From the NCBI GenBank assembly GCA_032871835.1, contig CM065297.1, positions 31,567,598-31,631,597 of the forward strand: DNA of 64,000 bases. Reading direction: 5' to 3'. The translations under genes were made by a program, and so were the position numbers. The notes under the pieces were generated by a model, which had not been told where the DNA came from, made no database searches, and saw only the letters and a program-made list of their open reading frames with translations. Each line of letters opens with the position of its first letter. Position 1 is the stretch's first letter. Positions 33,951-44,712 of this stretch are shown here, one piece after another. This DNA comes from Dipteronia dyeriana. Lineage: Eukaryota; Streptophyta; Magnoliopsida; Sapindales; Sapindaceae.

Positions 33951-34304
33951 ATGGACCGATAGTTTAGCCATGCACATGCAGTGGAAAAGTGGAAGAATTG
34001 GTCATGCAAGACCTGATCATGTTTGTTAGTCATGTTTATTCAGTTACTTGTTAGTTAAATAATGTTGTTAGTTAACGTTGGAGTGGAGCTGATATCTAGC
34101 TTGGTGGCTTCATTTTATTTTGTATCATTTCCCTTTTTAGTTGGCAATAGTTGTTGAGTCAGTTCTTGTGTCATTGGCTATATCAGACTATATATATATA
34201 TAGCCTTGGAGCATTGAATAAAGATTAACGATTAATTGAGCAAAAATTCCATCTCTACACTTCTGTTTCTGTTTCTTCCTCCTTTATAAAAATATTACCT
34301 AACA
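33947..34304 (+). repeat. 3' LTR of the Reina-like gypsy
   Basis: 358 bases, nearly the same as 29221-29568 with a short insertion (AGTGGAAAAG type) near 33977. Confidence 0.9.
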
Positions 34305-34979
34305 TAAATATACATCAACTTTGATTTTCTTTATTGTAGGGGTGATGATCATCATATTTTTACCTTGAGTTCTCCATCATCTTCTTTATCAAGTATGTCC
34401 TTGTTTTAATTTTAATATAAGTCATCAATGTCTTTTAAATGTTTAACTTGCAACATAGAAAAAATTATTTCAACTTCCACAATCAATCGACATTCTCAAC
34501 TTGAACAATCAATTAGTTGACAAAATTTAAATTGGCTATCAATTAGACATTTGGAAATTTACGTTTGAAAAGTAAAAATTGAACAAGTAAAAAATAATGG
34601 CTAAAAGTTGGATACAACCGGATACACCTAGACAAGAAGGATTTTTTTAATTTTATTAAATGGGACCAAAGCTGGAACAAACCAACAAACTGAACAAAGA
34701 AGAACAGAGTAAAAATAAACATTTCAAACAAATGTTTGATTTTCAATTCCAATCATTCCATCAAAACCAAAATATATAATTCTACATCATGATTTTATAA
34801 GCAAAATATATATGTATAACTAAGTTTAGATTAATACTTTAATTACTTAAATAAATAAATAAATAAAAGTTTGAAACAGTAGTCATCGAAGACGGCGATG
34901 ACCGACGACGATAAGGACTGAAGACGGCGATGATAACGACGGTCCTGTATTTCAAAGGTCATCGGAAAAGAAAAGCCAA

Positions 34980-35148
34980 AATGAATTTGGAGATAAGAAG
35001 AATAGCCAAAAAGCTTAAAAGAAGAAATGCTTTTTTATTTAAAAATATTCAGTTGATATCCACGTGTCAGCCACCGAGTGGATCCGATGCACAACTATGG
35101 TGTATCGAACCTTATGATGGTGCATCGGATGCACCCATGTTTTTCTCG
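34980..35148 (-). repeat. Right long terminal inverted repeat of the Mutator-like element
   Basis: Inverse partner of the left end. It ends about 355 bases before the start codon of the nucleoside hydrolase gene. Confidence 0.7.
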
Positions 35149-35388
35149 GTTTTCGATCAAGATCAACTTAAAAGGGGCCACGTTGCAGAGTCTGATTGGC
35201 AGAAACGTTAAAACTTCTCGTCTTTATTATTCCACTTTCACATAATCAGAAATCACTAATCTCTAATCTTATTAAACTCTGGGCGTATAATTCAAGGAAA
35301 GAGATTAGCGTGAGAGTGTGGGAGAGAAGGTGCATGCTCCGACTCTGAGTCAGCTTAGCACCACCCGACAAAAACACGCAACAATTTC

Positions 35389-35413
35389 TTATTTATTTAT
35401 TTATTTATTTATA
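35389..35413. repeat. (TTTA)n microsatellite in the 5' region of the hydrolase gene
   Basis: Five to six TTTA units, about 90 bases before the start codon, probably in the 5' leader or core promoter. Confidence 0.85.
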
Positions 35414-35502
35414 ATCACAACTGACGATTCGAGGCTTTTTTATCTCGAGATCGTCTCTAAATAAGTAATCGTAATTGTTGTTTGATTATTGTTGTTTGTG
35501 TG

Positions 35503-38500
35503 ATGTCGAATAACAACTGCTCTCACGCTGTCCTTTCTGGATCTTCCAAGCTCATTATTGATACTGATCCAGGAATCGGTTTGTTTCTCTCTTTCTCTTT
35601 TTTGATTTTTTTTTTCCTGATTATGAATAACGAAAATGATTTATCTTTTTTCTGGAATTTTTGGCGTGTTTGGATCATAATTTCTTCTTTAGAAAAGTAT
35701 ATTTAAATCGTAATTCTTTTCACTTGCCCTGCCTTTTGGCTTTCTGGGTTCTGGTAGCTGGAAAAAAGATTCTTTATTTTCATTGGAAGGCACGTGGGGT
35801 ATCTTGTAGCAGTTCTCAGGGCTATAATTACATACTTTTATGTATATTGAGTCATCAAAGAATGTATACCATACAGTAGAGACAATTACAGAAAGTTTGA
35901 TCATTTAGTTAGGTTAGTGTTTGAAATATCCGTACCACTTGCTTTGGATTAGTAAATTGACTTATTTGTTATTACAGTGTTGGTGGTTTTTGAGTTGGGA
36001 ATCAAATTACGTGGACCCTATAACTGGAAAGGGAACTTAATTCCGTCTCCCACCCAAGGAACAATGGAACTTGCTTCCCTCTGATTTGAATTACTGATCA
36101 GTAAACGCTCTCTTGGTTTCTTGCAAACTATGAAATTCATACGTGGTCTCGATATTTGTTAAGGAAATGGTTCTCAAAGCGTTGTAGTCATGTGGATCCA
36201 ACTTTTGGCCTAAATAGTTGAATTCTTCATATTTTCCATATATTTGCTGTGAATGGTTGATGCTATTCTGAGGGAGGATGGTTGCAGTGGATGATATGTG
36301 ATTGAGTTTCTTTGATCAACAGATGATAGCATGGCAATCTTCATGGCATTTCAAACTCCGAAAGTGGAGATCTTAGGCTTGACAACAATCTTTGGTAATG
36401 TTACTACAGAAGATGCCACTCGCAATGCCTTGCTTCTGGTATGTATTTGTACAGTGGATTTCATTCTCTTATGCTTGGTTTTTACTTATAACATATTTCA
36501 GGATTTGTCTTGTTTTTGGAACATATTCATGATCAATTTTCTGTTATTGATGTGCAAAAGGATAGTGTGAGATTGCAGGACGTCCTGATATTCCTGTGGC
36601 AGAGGGTAGCCCTGAACCTTTGAAGGTAAATGTCTAAATAATTTTATCAGCTTATTCTGTGTTACGTACCTTCACCGTAGTTAAGATTGTAACTAAGATG
36701 ATGTACGTAATTTGCTGTTACCAGATGTGTGATGTGTCAATGAAAGAGTCTACATATTGCTTGGCATCTTGCTTTTGTTCCTAGTTAAATGGACTATTCT
36801 TTTCATTTAGACCGTGTATCATATTGTTATATTACCAAGTTAAATTACTTTTTGGTGGTTTACCAGTCCTTACTGTATATAGATTTGAACCTTGTAACAT
36901 TTCGTAGTTGAATTGCTGTTAGTAGTTTTAGCTCCTGGGTTCCTTTTATTCTCAAGGCGAATGATATCCTTGTCCCATTGTTGCCCTAACCAACCATTAT
37001 TTCTCTGGAAAAGGGAGGAAGGCCACGTGTTGCTGACTTTGCCCATGGTTTTGATGGACTGGGAAATATAAGTCTCCCTCCTCCAAAAGCAAATAAATCT
37101 GATAAGAGTGCATCTGAATTTCTAGTTGATAAGGTCACAGAATATCCAGGTGAAGTATCTATACTTGCACTTGGACCATTAACAAACTTAGCTTTGGTAA
37201 GTCGTACCTTTTTCGTTTTCTGATTTGCTTACTTAAGTGTTAATAGTTCCTGAATTCACTAATTCATGCCCACTGTTGTTATAATAACAGGCAATAAAAA
37301 GGGACTCTTCTTTTGCAAGCAAGGTGAAAAATATTGTTGTACTTGGTGGTGCTTTCTTTGCAATGGGAAATGTAAATCCGTCTGCTGAAGCAAATGTAAG
37401 TGCTAGCATTTCCAACAATAATTATTTATATACCAAGGGATATTGCAGGACTATCTGGATTAGACAGTTGCTTTTATGTTGCAAGTTTTGTGAACTTTGC
37501 TAGTATATAAAATTTATTATGATGAACTTTTGTCAACACATTGTAGTAAAGTAAAATGTCATTACACAGCTAAGTTTTGATAAACTATTTCTCTAGTATT
37601 AATTTTTTTTTTCTTTTAAGAAGACTTCTGTCACCTTTCTATAAGTTGATAAGTTCTTTTTTAAGCTACTCTTGCCTAGTTTGAACTAAATGCATACTTA
37701 AATCACCGTTTCTTGATTCAACCATTGTTATTTACTCTTTTAGAATCCAAAGGTCCTCGTTGCAGCAAAAGAATCCTTTGTGAAGTTCTTTTATACATGA
37801 TAATGATCTGTAGATGTGAAAAAAATTAGTTATGGTGTTTAAGCGTACTTGAAGAAACATCACACAAATTAAGTGCCTCAGAGAGACCATTAATTTTTTG
37901 AACTTGCAGATTTATGGAGATCCAGAAGCAGCAGATGTTGTTTTCACCTCTGGAGCAAACGTTGTTGTTGTTGGAATTAACATTACAACCCAAGTCAAAT
38001 TTGCAGGTAGCACTTCTTTTTCCAATTAACTTTATACGTGCTTCCTTGTAATGTTTGAAAAATGACTTTCTGATAGTTAACCTTATCTTATGATGTAGAT
38101 GCTGACCTGCTAGAATTGAGACAATCTGAAGGAAAGTATGCTCAACTATTGAGTGAGATGTGCAAATTTTACAGAGATTTTCATGTGAAATCTGATGGTG
38201 TCTATGGTAAGTCTTCCATTTATAAATTTGATGAATCTACAGTTACAGATTTTGAAAATTGAACATCCAATTCTCATCTCTCATTTTGTTTTGAAAATAT
38301 TGTATCAATTAACCCTTTGAAGTCTGGTTTCAGGAATTTTCCTTCACGACCCTGTTAGTTTCGTGGCAGTAGTTCGGCCAGATCTCTTTACATACAAGAA
38401 GGGAGTTGTGAGGGTTGAGACACAGGGCATATGTGTGGGGCATACACTAATGGATCAAGGACTCAAAAAGTGTGTTCATATTAGCTTGCTATTTTCTGCA

Positions 38501-38673
38501 TACAGATTTCTGTTTCCAATTTGTTATTACTTGTTATGGATAATGACATAGTAATTCGCTACAGATGGAACACAAGCAACCCATGGACAGGCTATTCCCC
38601 TGTTTCAGTTGCTTGGACGGTCAAGGTGGATGAAATCCTTAATTATATCAAAAAAGTGTTGATGAAGCCATGA
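35503..38673 (+). CDS. URH1: Uridine/purine nucleoside hydrolase, nine exons, intact
   Basis: Cleaves the N-glycosidic bond of ribonucleosides (uridine and others) to base and ribose in the cytosolic salvage/degradation pathway. Exons by GT-AG sites and frame: 35503-35578, 36323-36438, 36566-36625, 37014-37196, 37291-37395, 37910-38006, 38099-38206, 38334-38469, 38565-38673. Together they give 990 bases, 329 residues, without stop or frameshift. The metal-binding signature IDTDPGIDDSMA (residues about 20-31) spans exons 1-2. Further family motifs are GLTTIFGNV, ILALGPLTNLAL, NIVVLGGAFFAMGN, EANIYGDPEAADVV and HDPVSFVAVV. Plant URH1 proteins have about the same length and end in a similar way. 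The ATG at 35503 is the only start near the signature. It is probably functional. An inverted-repeat element ends 355 bases upstream. Confidence 0.93.
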
Positions 38674-39300
38674 AACCTACTGTAATTGGTGTTCCACATG
38701 TCATAAGAAGTCAAAGCCGAAAATGAACGTTGGGGGTTACCTCCCCTAAATGAACTTTTCTCTTGTTGTCATTGGAAACTCAAGTTACAGGTTTGAGATC
38801 AATGACATTCTGTTTAAAATTTCTATGAATTTGCAAAAGCATACCCCAAACTCAACCAATAAGAATTCTGTTGAAGATTTGATTATTTGTGATTCATGAT
38901 GCACTTAAACTCGGATCTGCTAAATCTCAGTACCCAATAATGATGTTAATCATTGCATCCTAGAGTAGCCGTAATGGTTGGCTATGTAATAACCTCTATG
39001 AGACCAACACCGGATAGATTTTGTGTTGAATGAGATCAATCGTCTCTCTGGGAAGCATCATTAGCTGTTTATGCAAAGACATATAGCATTATCCAGAGGA
39101 GATGGCTGTGATTTGTGAGGAGACTGGATAACGTTTTTTGCACTCATCAGCCATCTGTGTCTGCTTTGCATTTTGTCAACAGTTCTCAATGGTGTTTGAT
39201 GGTCAGGAAGAGCGCATTTTCTTTATCTAGCTGGTGTTGAACCCTGAAGTCTTAACCGATGACTTACACAATATTGGCCGATTGCAGACTTGCAGTGAAG
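38674..39300 (+). other. 3' untranslated region and downstream DNA of the hydrolase gene
   Basis: No frame or repeat of note. The polyadenylation site is not certain. Confidence 0.4.
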
Positions 39301-39960
39301 GGATAAAATGAGTAAAAAAAATGATGTTTAGGTGCTCCATTTTTTAATTGACTTGAACAAAAATTATACTACACCTTTAGACAGATGCTTAGGACATGAT
39401 TGAGCTTATCTAATTTTTTTACAAAAGTAGCCTTAACAAACTACTGCAATTGCAATGTCTCCTCAACCTCATTTTTATAACTTGGTATTTCATATTTGAT
39501 AGAAGCCAGTGTCAAAATATTACATCATCCATACACAAATGATAAAAGGTTTTCAACTTTCCATTCCACGAAATATTGTGACAATGGTGTCACGTCGCCA
39601 TAAGATTAGGTTAACTCCTTTTGTACCAACAATGTCACTGTCCCCATTTTGGCGGGCATTTTTTTTTTACCCTTTAATTATTATAAAATCTATACAAAAT
39701 GCTTTCTCGTTGGAGCGAGTGGGATAGTTTATAGTACAGAATAAAAATCTTATCGGCTAAGTTGGCTAATGCCTACTATTGATTGTTTATCCTTATAATA
39801 TAAGTTATAGAGGAAATGGTAAGAAATAATCTAAAATTTTATTGAATTATTGTTTTTAATTAAAAGTTTAATTTTTATTATAGATAATTTTTATTATAGA
39901 TAGCATCTTTAACCTTAAGATAACAAGTATACTCTCACTTTTGTTCAAAATTCCCACCAA
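39301..39960. other. AT-rich spacer, no gene
   Basis: No coding sequence with support. Confidence 0.5.
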
Positions 39961-40059
39961 AAAATTTGGGTTATCGGTGTCTTCACCCTCCATTTTTATT
40001 TGAAAATCAGATTTTCATCTCTTTGTCTGTCTGGACACTGATTCCCTCTCTCTCTAGAC

Positions 40060-40175
40060 TAGGTCATCTTCATCTCTCTCTCTACGCCGATTTGGTCTTC
40101 ATCTCTCTCTCTACATTGATTTGGGTCTTCATCTCTCTCTCTAAACCAATTTGGGTCTTCATCTTTACATTTCAT
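40060..40175. repeat. CT-rich 37-base tandem repeat
   Basis: Three to four units of GTCTTCATCTCTCTCTCTA followed by a variable C/A-T segment and GATTTGG. They resemble the CT-rich leaders of plant transcripts. The open frame over it is low complexity. Confidence 0.8.
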
Positions 40176-40429
40176 CTTTGTACTTTGGGTCTTCGTCTCA
40201 GCATTTTGGTTCTTCAGCTCAACATTTCGTCTCTATCAACTGATTTATGTCACAACAATCTTGAAAGGAAAATCCATATCTGAAACCCAGTTGTTTTTGA
40301 AGGTATGCAACCCTTTCCCACTTGTTTTTGACAAGAATCATTAAGTTTGATTTGAAGAAAAAGAGACTGGTTTTGATTTTGAGTGAAACCCATGTTCTGT
40401 AATTTTTTGTTCCCAGTTTACATGCCAAA

Positions 40430-40730
40430 CTATTTTAATGTCACATGTCAATTCAATTTGATATTACATGTCACTTTATTGTAAAGTTATATGTCTCTCG
40501 GTAATTTGGATTTAGAGTGAAACCTAGCTATTGTAATGTTACATGCCAGTATTTTTTAAAGTTACATGCATGTTATCGTAGACCGTAGATGGTAGTTTAA
40601 TTTTTGTACCTAAGTTACATACTAGTTTATTTTCGAAGTTACATACTAGGTTATTTTTGAAGTTAAATGCTAGGTTCTTTTTAAAGTTACATGTCAAATA
40701 CTTGAAATGTCAAATACTTTACATGTAAGA
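40430..40730. repeat. TTACATG-motif repeat cluster, left of the Mutator remnant
   Basis: AGTTACATGCTAG or close variants (TTACATGTCA, TTACATACTAG, TTAAATGCTAG) occur about eight times at irregular spacing. The same motif recurs at 41376-41700 and 42640-42720. Confidence 0.8.
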
Positions 40731-40732
40731 AT

Positions 40733-41300
40733 ATGAGTGCAACGAAATTGGTCATCTATCACGGTGGAAGTTGGGTGGGCAATTGTTACGAGGGTGGTAT
40801 GACAAAGTGGGTCAATGTTCCTAGAGGTTTGAGTTATGGTGTCTTGGTGAAGTTGGTACAAGATGTTGCTAAAGTTGATGCTGCTAGGTACAATTTATAA
40901 TTATGCTCATTGGCCTTGGCAAATAGTGGTACAGCTCGTCCGAGATTTGAGAATGACATGACGTATCATGTATGATGGATTAAGATAAGCTATTACCTAA
41001 GGTTTTTGTCTCCGTTTCTACGAAGGAAGCAACAGATTGTTTGAAAGATGACAACCAAATACAGTCGACGTTTCTTGAACAATGTATCCTACCTACTTTA
41101 CAATCCGTGTATAGGGGGTTTGTCTAGCAACTAGCATCATGTGGGTCTATTCCAATTGTAGTCCCAATTGTATGTAATGATGAAACCATTAATGATTAAG
41201 AGAACAGTCAGTCGTCCGACACCGATAACATTGATGACAACTCGATACCCGATGTTGATAGGGTTAGTCACGATGATGAAGATTGAAATCATGTATTAGC
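40733..41300 (+). pseudogene. Mutator transposase N-terminal remnant (MuDR-type domain)
   Basis: ATG at 40733 opens 55 codons to TAA 40898: VIYHGGSWVGNCYEGGMTKW and VNVPRGLSYGVLVKLVQDVA. This is the N-terminal MuDR-type region of plant Mutator transposases. Past the stop the same frame reads LALANSGTARPRFEND before another stop. Further on (about 41230-41290) an acidic Asp/Ser-rich stretch (DTDNIDDNSIPDVDR) fits the linker of that family. No catalytic DDE core or zinc finger follows. It is a decayed remnant of an autonomous Mutator-like element. Confidence 0.75.
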
Positions 41301-41375
41301 GATGACGTTTTAATTATTTTTTGTATTAGCAATGTCGTTTTGAAAAGATATGAGAATTGAATTTCCGTATGCTAG

Positions 41376-41710
41376 AAGTTACATGTCAGTTGATACTGAA
41401 GTTACATGCTAGTTAAAAATGAAGTTACATGCCATCGTATTTAATCACCACATTTGGAAGATTGATTTCATTCACAATTCCAGTAATGTTATATGCTAGA
41501 ATTCACATGTCAGTTGATACTGAAGACTAAAGTTATATGCTAGTTTTAAATGAAGTTACATGTCAGTACATTTAATCACCACATATGAAAGATTGATTTC
41601 ATTCACAATTCCAGTAATGTTACATGCTAGAAGTTACATGCCAGTTGATACTGAAGTTACATGCTAGTTAAAAATGAAGTTACATGCCTACTCATTTAAT
41701 CACTATAATT
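41376..41710. repeat. Tandem repeat with about 125-base unit, TTACATG motif
   Basis: Two and a half copies (41376-41502, 41503-41630, 41631-41710). Each contains AAGTTACATGTCAGTTGATA, AGTTACATGCTAGTTAAAAA and, apart from the incomplete last copy, ATTGATTTCATTCACAATTC. Confidence 0.85.
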
Positions 41711-41935
41711 GGAAGACTGACTTAATACACTTCAAAGAACAAAATTTGAGTATCGTTCATTTCATACACTTCAAAAACAACTATGTTCAGAGAACCTTTA
41801 CAATATCTAAAACACTATTTAAATTGCAATATACATTGGTGGTGGCTTTTTAATAATGAAATGTATTCATGATATAATCATCAATTAAACAATTATAAGT
41901 TGTCAAACAACAAACATGCCGCTTGAAACATCACA

Positions 41936-42055
41936 ACTTGCATTGTTGTTTTGTGGTGGACACTCTTTCTTCGGGTCCAATCATGCCACATGAAACATCT
42001 TCAGGGAGTCTGGAAGGTATGCCATTATAATCGAAATATCTAGACTTGTGCAATA
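41936..42055 (-). other. Possible gene fragment, open stretch of 38 codons
   Basis: On the minus strand an uninterrupted, compositionally normal stretch reads SRYFDYNGIPSRLPEDVSC, then GMIGPEERVSTTKQQCKL and a stop. I do not recognise it. It lies near the acyl-carrier-protein fragment in the same orientation and could be another captured piece. Confidence 0.25.
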
Positions 42056-42429
42056 TGGTTGGTGGAATCACTGAAGTACACCGTAAGAAAACTATTAAAA
42101 TCTAAAAATTTGGAAACAAAGTAGAATTGTAAGAATATAGTTCTTTACCGTCACAACAATCATAATTATTGTTGCCAAATAATTACCAACCATAAAAAGA
42201 AAAAAATGATTCATAAAAAAGGCTTAACATCTATATATAGCACCATCATTTTTTTGTTGTTGCAAAAACACAGCTTTATAATGTAATTATTGTCTTAACA
42301 AAATTCTTGGGCTCTAATAAATAAATGAAACACAATTCACAACAACAATGCAAACTACCCCATTCACAAAATCCTCATAGATAAAACTAGTACAGTAAAA
42401 TATGCATTGTACTCCGGTGATTACTTCTT

Positions 42430-42575
42430 CTAAGCATTGTCCTTGAACTTCTCAATAAGATCTGCATCGTCTTGTACGGTTATGATGCTTTGTGCACTAT
42501 ACTCTTCCACAGTGATACCGAATTCCTTCTTAAGTCCCATCACAATCTCAACCGTATTAAGACCAAATATCCAAG
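42430..42575 (-). pseudogene. Acyl carrier protein, C-terminal fragment
   Basis: Minus strand [20 protein letters not shown], followed by [18 protein letters not shown] and KDNA-stop, is the C-terminal half of a plastid-type acyl carrier protein, which carries growing acyl chains in fatty-acid synthesis. The DSL motif whose Ser holds phosphopantetheine is missing: the sequence before LNTVE reads SWIFG instead of the family's GADS type, and the spacing suggests a one-base deletion there. No upstream exon or transit peptide is recognisable. It is a gene fragment, perhaps captured by the neighbouring Mutator-type element. Confidence 0.75.
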
Positions 42576-42639
42576 ATGAACTTCTAATTGTCAAAACTCC
42601 AATCATATTTGAATCACGAGAAGACAACCAATTAATACA

Positions 42640-42720
42640 AGTTACATACCAGGAAAAACTAAGTTTCATGTCAATCAATCCAAATTACATGCCAATCAAT
42701 CCTAGTAACATGTTACAAAT
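42640..42720. repeat. TTACATG-motif repeats, right cluster
   Basis: AAGTTACATACCAG, AATTACATGCCAATCAATCC and AGTAACATGTTAC lie within about 80 bases, like the clusters to the left. Confidence 0.6.
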
Positions 42721-42759
42721 AAAAAATAAACATATATTTCACATGTAACAATCACAAAA

Positions 42760-43560
42760 TCAAATCCCATCACGATAACAAGAACAATAGTAGTTCGAGC
42801 AATCCAAATGTCCCCAAATAGTCATTGAATAAAATCCCACCAAATCCAACACCATTTTTTTTAAAGAAAACTTATTGGGGTTTTTGAACACTTAAGCTAT
42901 TTTCATTTTGAACACATTATATTTTTGTTTTCAAAAAGTTGATTCAAAGTTGTATTATGAAAAAATTCACACGAAAATTAAAAAGCATAGAAATCCAAGA
43001 AAAGAAAATGGAAACAAAGAAAACAAATTCTTAAAATTTTGAAATATAAAATCTAATTAATTCCCAATATAAATATTATACACAAATAGAAATAGTATAC
43101 ACTAATTCATTTCCCAATATACACACATTCACTTATAAACTATTTATAAATGATTTCTCTAAGCAATATGGGATTCACTTTAATCCCTACACAATGAGTT
43201 CACTTTGAGACTCAATTTTTCATTCACCCATTAATCATTTTCTGAATTTGAGTATACCATTTCAAAGTTCTCACGGAGGAGAATTCGAATTCATTTTAAT
43301 CTTCTAACTTTATGGAATTTATCATACTCAATTTTTACTCTCAAATTGAGAGTTAATCACAAAATTTCCAACAAAAACAGTAAGTCAAAACGAATGAGCA
43401 AATTAAGTCATGTAATAAAAGCAGTTAAACCAACTCTTTGTTCAAATAATTTATCAAAATTTTAATTGGCCACCTAACACAATTAGAGAACCTTTTCAAC
43501 TCCCGCCAGAAACTACACCCACTCCAACAACAACCACAGCAAACAAAACAAAACCTCTCT
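42760..43560. other. AT-rich upstream region of the LysM gene
   Basis: No coding sequence. It contains the distal promoter by position only. Confidence 0.5.
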
Positions 43561-43563
43561 TTC

Positions 43564-43576
43564 TTATATATAAAAA
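43564..43576 (+). promoter_or_regulatory. TATA box of the LysM gene
   Basis: TATATATAAAAAC about 90 bases before the start codon. It is followed by a CT-rich, AT-rich leader (TCCTCTCTCATAAAATAAAC) typical of plant 5' leaders. Confidence 0.7.
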
Positions 43577-43661
43577 CTCCTCATATATCCTCTCTCATAA
43601 AATAAACAATCAATCCAACCTTAATTTAAAAGCTTCAATTTTCTTTAAGAGCAAGTAAGTA

Positions 43662-43979
43662 ATGGTGGGTGTATCCTCGTCTACTGCAATGGCAGAGAAG
43701 ATTTCTTGGTATTGTGCTTTGTTCATGGCAGCTATGTCGGTTTTGAGCAGTTGCGAATCGAGCGAAGGAGAATTCATGACGGTTCATGAAATGCAGCCAA
43801 GGCATATATCTAACAAGCCGTGCGACGAAATATATGTGGTTAGAGAAGGAGAGACTTTGCATACAATTAGTGAAAAATGTGGTGATCCTTACATTGTTGA
43901 AGAGAATCCACATATCCATGACCCCGATGATGTTTTTCCTGGCCTTGTCATCAAGATTACTCCTTTCAAAATTTGGTAG
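43662..43979 (+). CDS. Small secreted LysM-domain protein (105 aa)
   Basis: Single exon. Residues about 10-31 are hydrophobic (SWYCALFMAAMSVLSS), fitting a signal peptide or anchor. A single LysM domain covers about 57-101: YVVREGETLHTISEKCGDP, then a residue block PHIHDPDDVFPG and VIKITP. LysM domains bind N-acetylglucosamine polymers such as chitin or peptidoglycan. Plants have a family of such short one-LysM proteins of about 100 residues with mostly unknown roles, so the length is normal and the gene looks intact. The ATG at 43662 is the first in frame after the TATA box; an ATG at 43689 would also leave the signal segment. Confidence 0.88.
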   Translation: MVGVSSSTAMAEKISWYCALFMAAMSVLSSCESSEGEFMTVHEMQPRHISNKPCDEIYVVREGETLHTISEKCGDPYIVEENPHIHDPDDVFPGLVIKITPFKIW

Positions 43980-44270
43980 ATATAAAGTTCATCAATGCAA
44001 GTCTTTTCCTGTGAATGAACAACTTTTTTTTTTTTTGGTCTCTTTGAGTCCCCAAAATCTATGTTGGACAAGCCTTTTTTCTGTTATTGTGTACGTTAAT
44101 TAACAGGAAACTTTGTTGTGTGTTAAATGAAATTAGGAACATGTGAGACTTATTGCTAACTCTATTTTATTAACTGATTATTCCTCTTTCTCGTATAATT
44201 GAATTTTCAGATAAATTAGATTTTCATTAATTTCTTACTTTGATGACATTAAACGCAACCGGTTGCTATA
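43980..44270 (+). other. 3' untranslated and downstream region of the LysM gene
   Basis: Contains a T run at about 44025-44036. The polyadenylation signal is not certain. Confidence 0.4.
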
Positions 44271-44271
44271 A

Positions 44272-44712
44272 GAGCATCTCCAATACTATTATGTATTTGG
44301 AAAAAATAGAGTACCACATATGAAAGGATAAAGATACTAAAAAGTTAGAAAAAACCTCTCAAATGTAATTATTTAAATTGAATATAGAGATGATATGGTC
44401 AGAAAAAGTTAGAGAATATGAAGTTGAGTTTCTAATTCTAAAAACTCTCTTAGAAATGTTGATTATGATTTCAAACTCTTTCCACCAATAATATTAAAGC
44501 TCATTTAATTTTAAAATAAATGAGAAGAGAGAATGTAATAATTGTTTTATTATGATTGATCATAAAATAGATACATATTTAACTTTAAATAATTGTATTG
44601 GAGATGTAAATATGTATTTCTCAATTTTTTTTAAAGGACCCATAGTGAATAGAAATGCTGATACGACACTATTTAGAAAGTCAAAAATACATATTTACAT
44701 CGGAGATGTTTT
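44272..44712. mobile_element. MITE-like sequence with AGCATCTCCAAT ends
   Basis: The left end AGAGCATCTCCAATACTATT meets the inverse AATACATATTTACATCGGAGATG at the right. An internal inverse copy (GTATTGGAGATGTAAATATG) lies near 44595-44615. The interior is AT-rich and non-coding. The target duplication is unclear. Confidence 0.45.

Larger units (their letters stand above)
29221..34304 (+). mobile_element. Chromodomain Ty3/gypsy element (Reina-like), defective, 5084 bp
   Basis: LTRs of about 350 bases lie at 29221-29568 and 33947-34304, starting TGATATGGACC and ending CCTAACA. Gag, protease, RT, RNase H and integrase follow in gypsy order and end with a chromodomain-like tail. The small size and short LTRs fit the Reina group of chromoviruses. 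Flanks share ATAAA/TAAA (4-5 bp). Many stops and several frameshifts show that it is dead. Confidence 0.9.
27509..35148. mobile_element. Mutator-like (candidate gene-capturing) element, with a nested gypsy
   Basis: Long inverted ends define it. The left end CGAGAAAAACTTGGGTGCAT (27509) and the right end, read on the minus strand from 35148, CGAGAAAAACATGGGTGCAT, stay similar for about 120-170 bases, including ATCGGATCCACT and TGACATGTGGAT/TGACACGTGGAT. Long inverted ends and no classical transposase suggest a Mutator-type or Pack-MULE. No 9-bp target duplication is visible next to these ends, which weakens the call. Inside are a T/C-rich left arm, a possible captured terminal exon (28083-28219), and a later gypsy insertion (29221-34304). 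Confidence 0.6.

Noticed and set aside
39966..40283. 105-codon Leu/Ser-rich frame
   Set aside because: Produced by the CT-rich 37-base repeat. No domain.
43635..43919. 94-codon minus-strand frame opposite the LysM gene
   Set aside because: It is the antisense shadow of the LysM coding sequence. The plus strand has a TATA box, signal peptide and domain.
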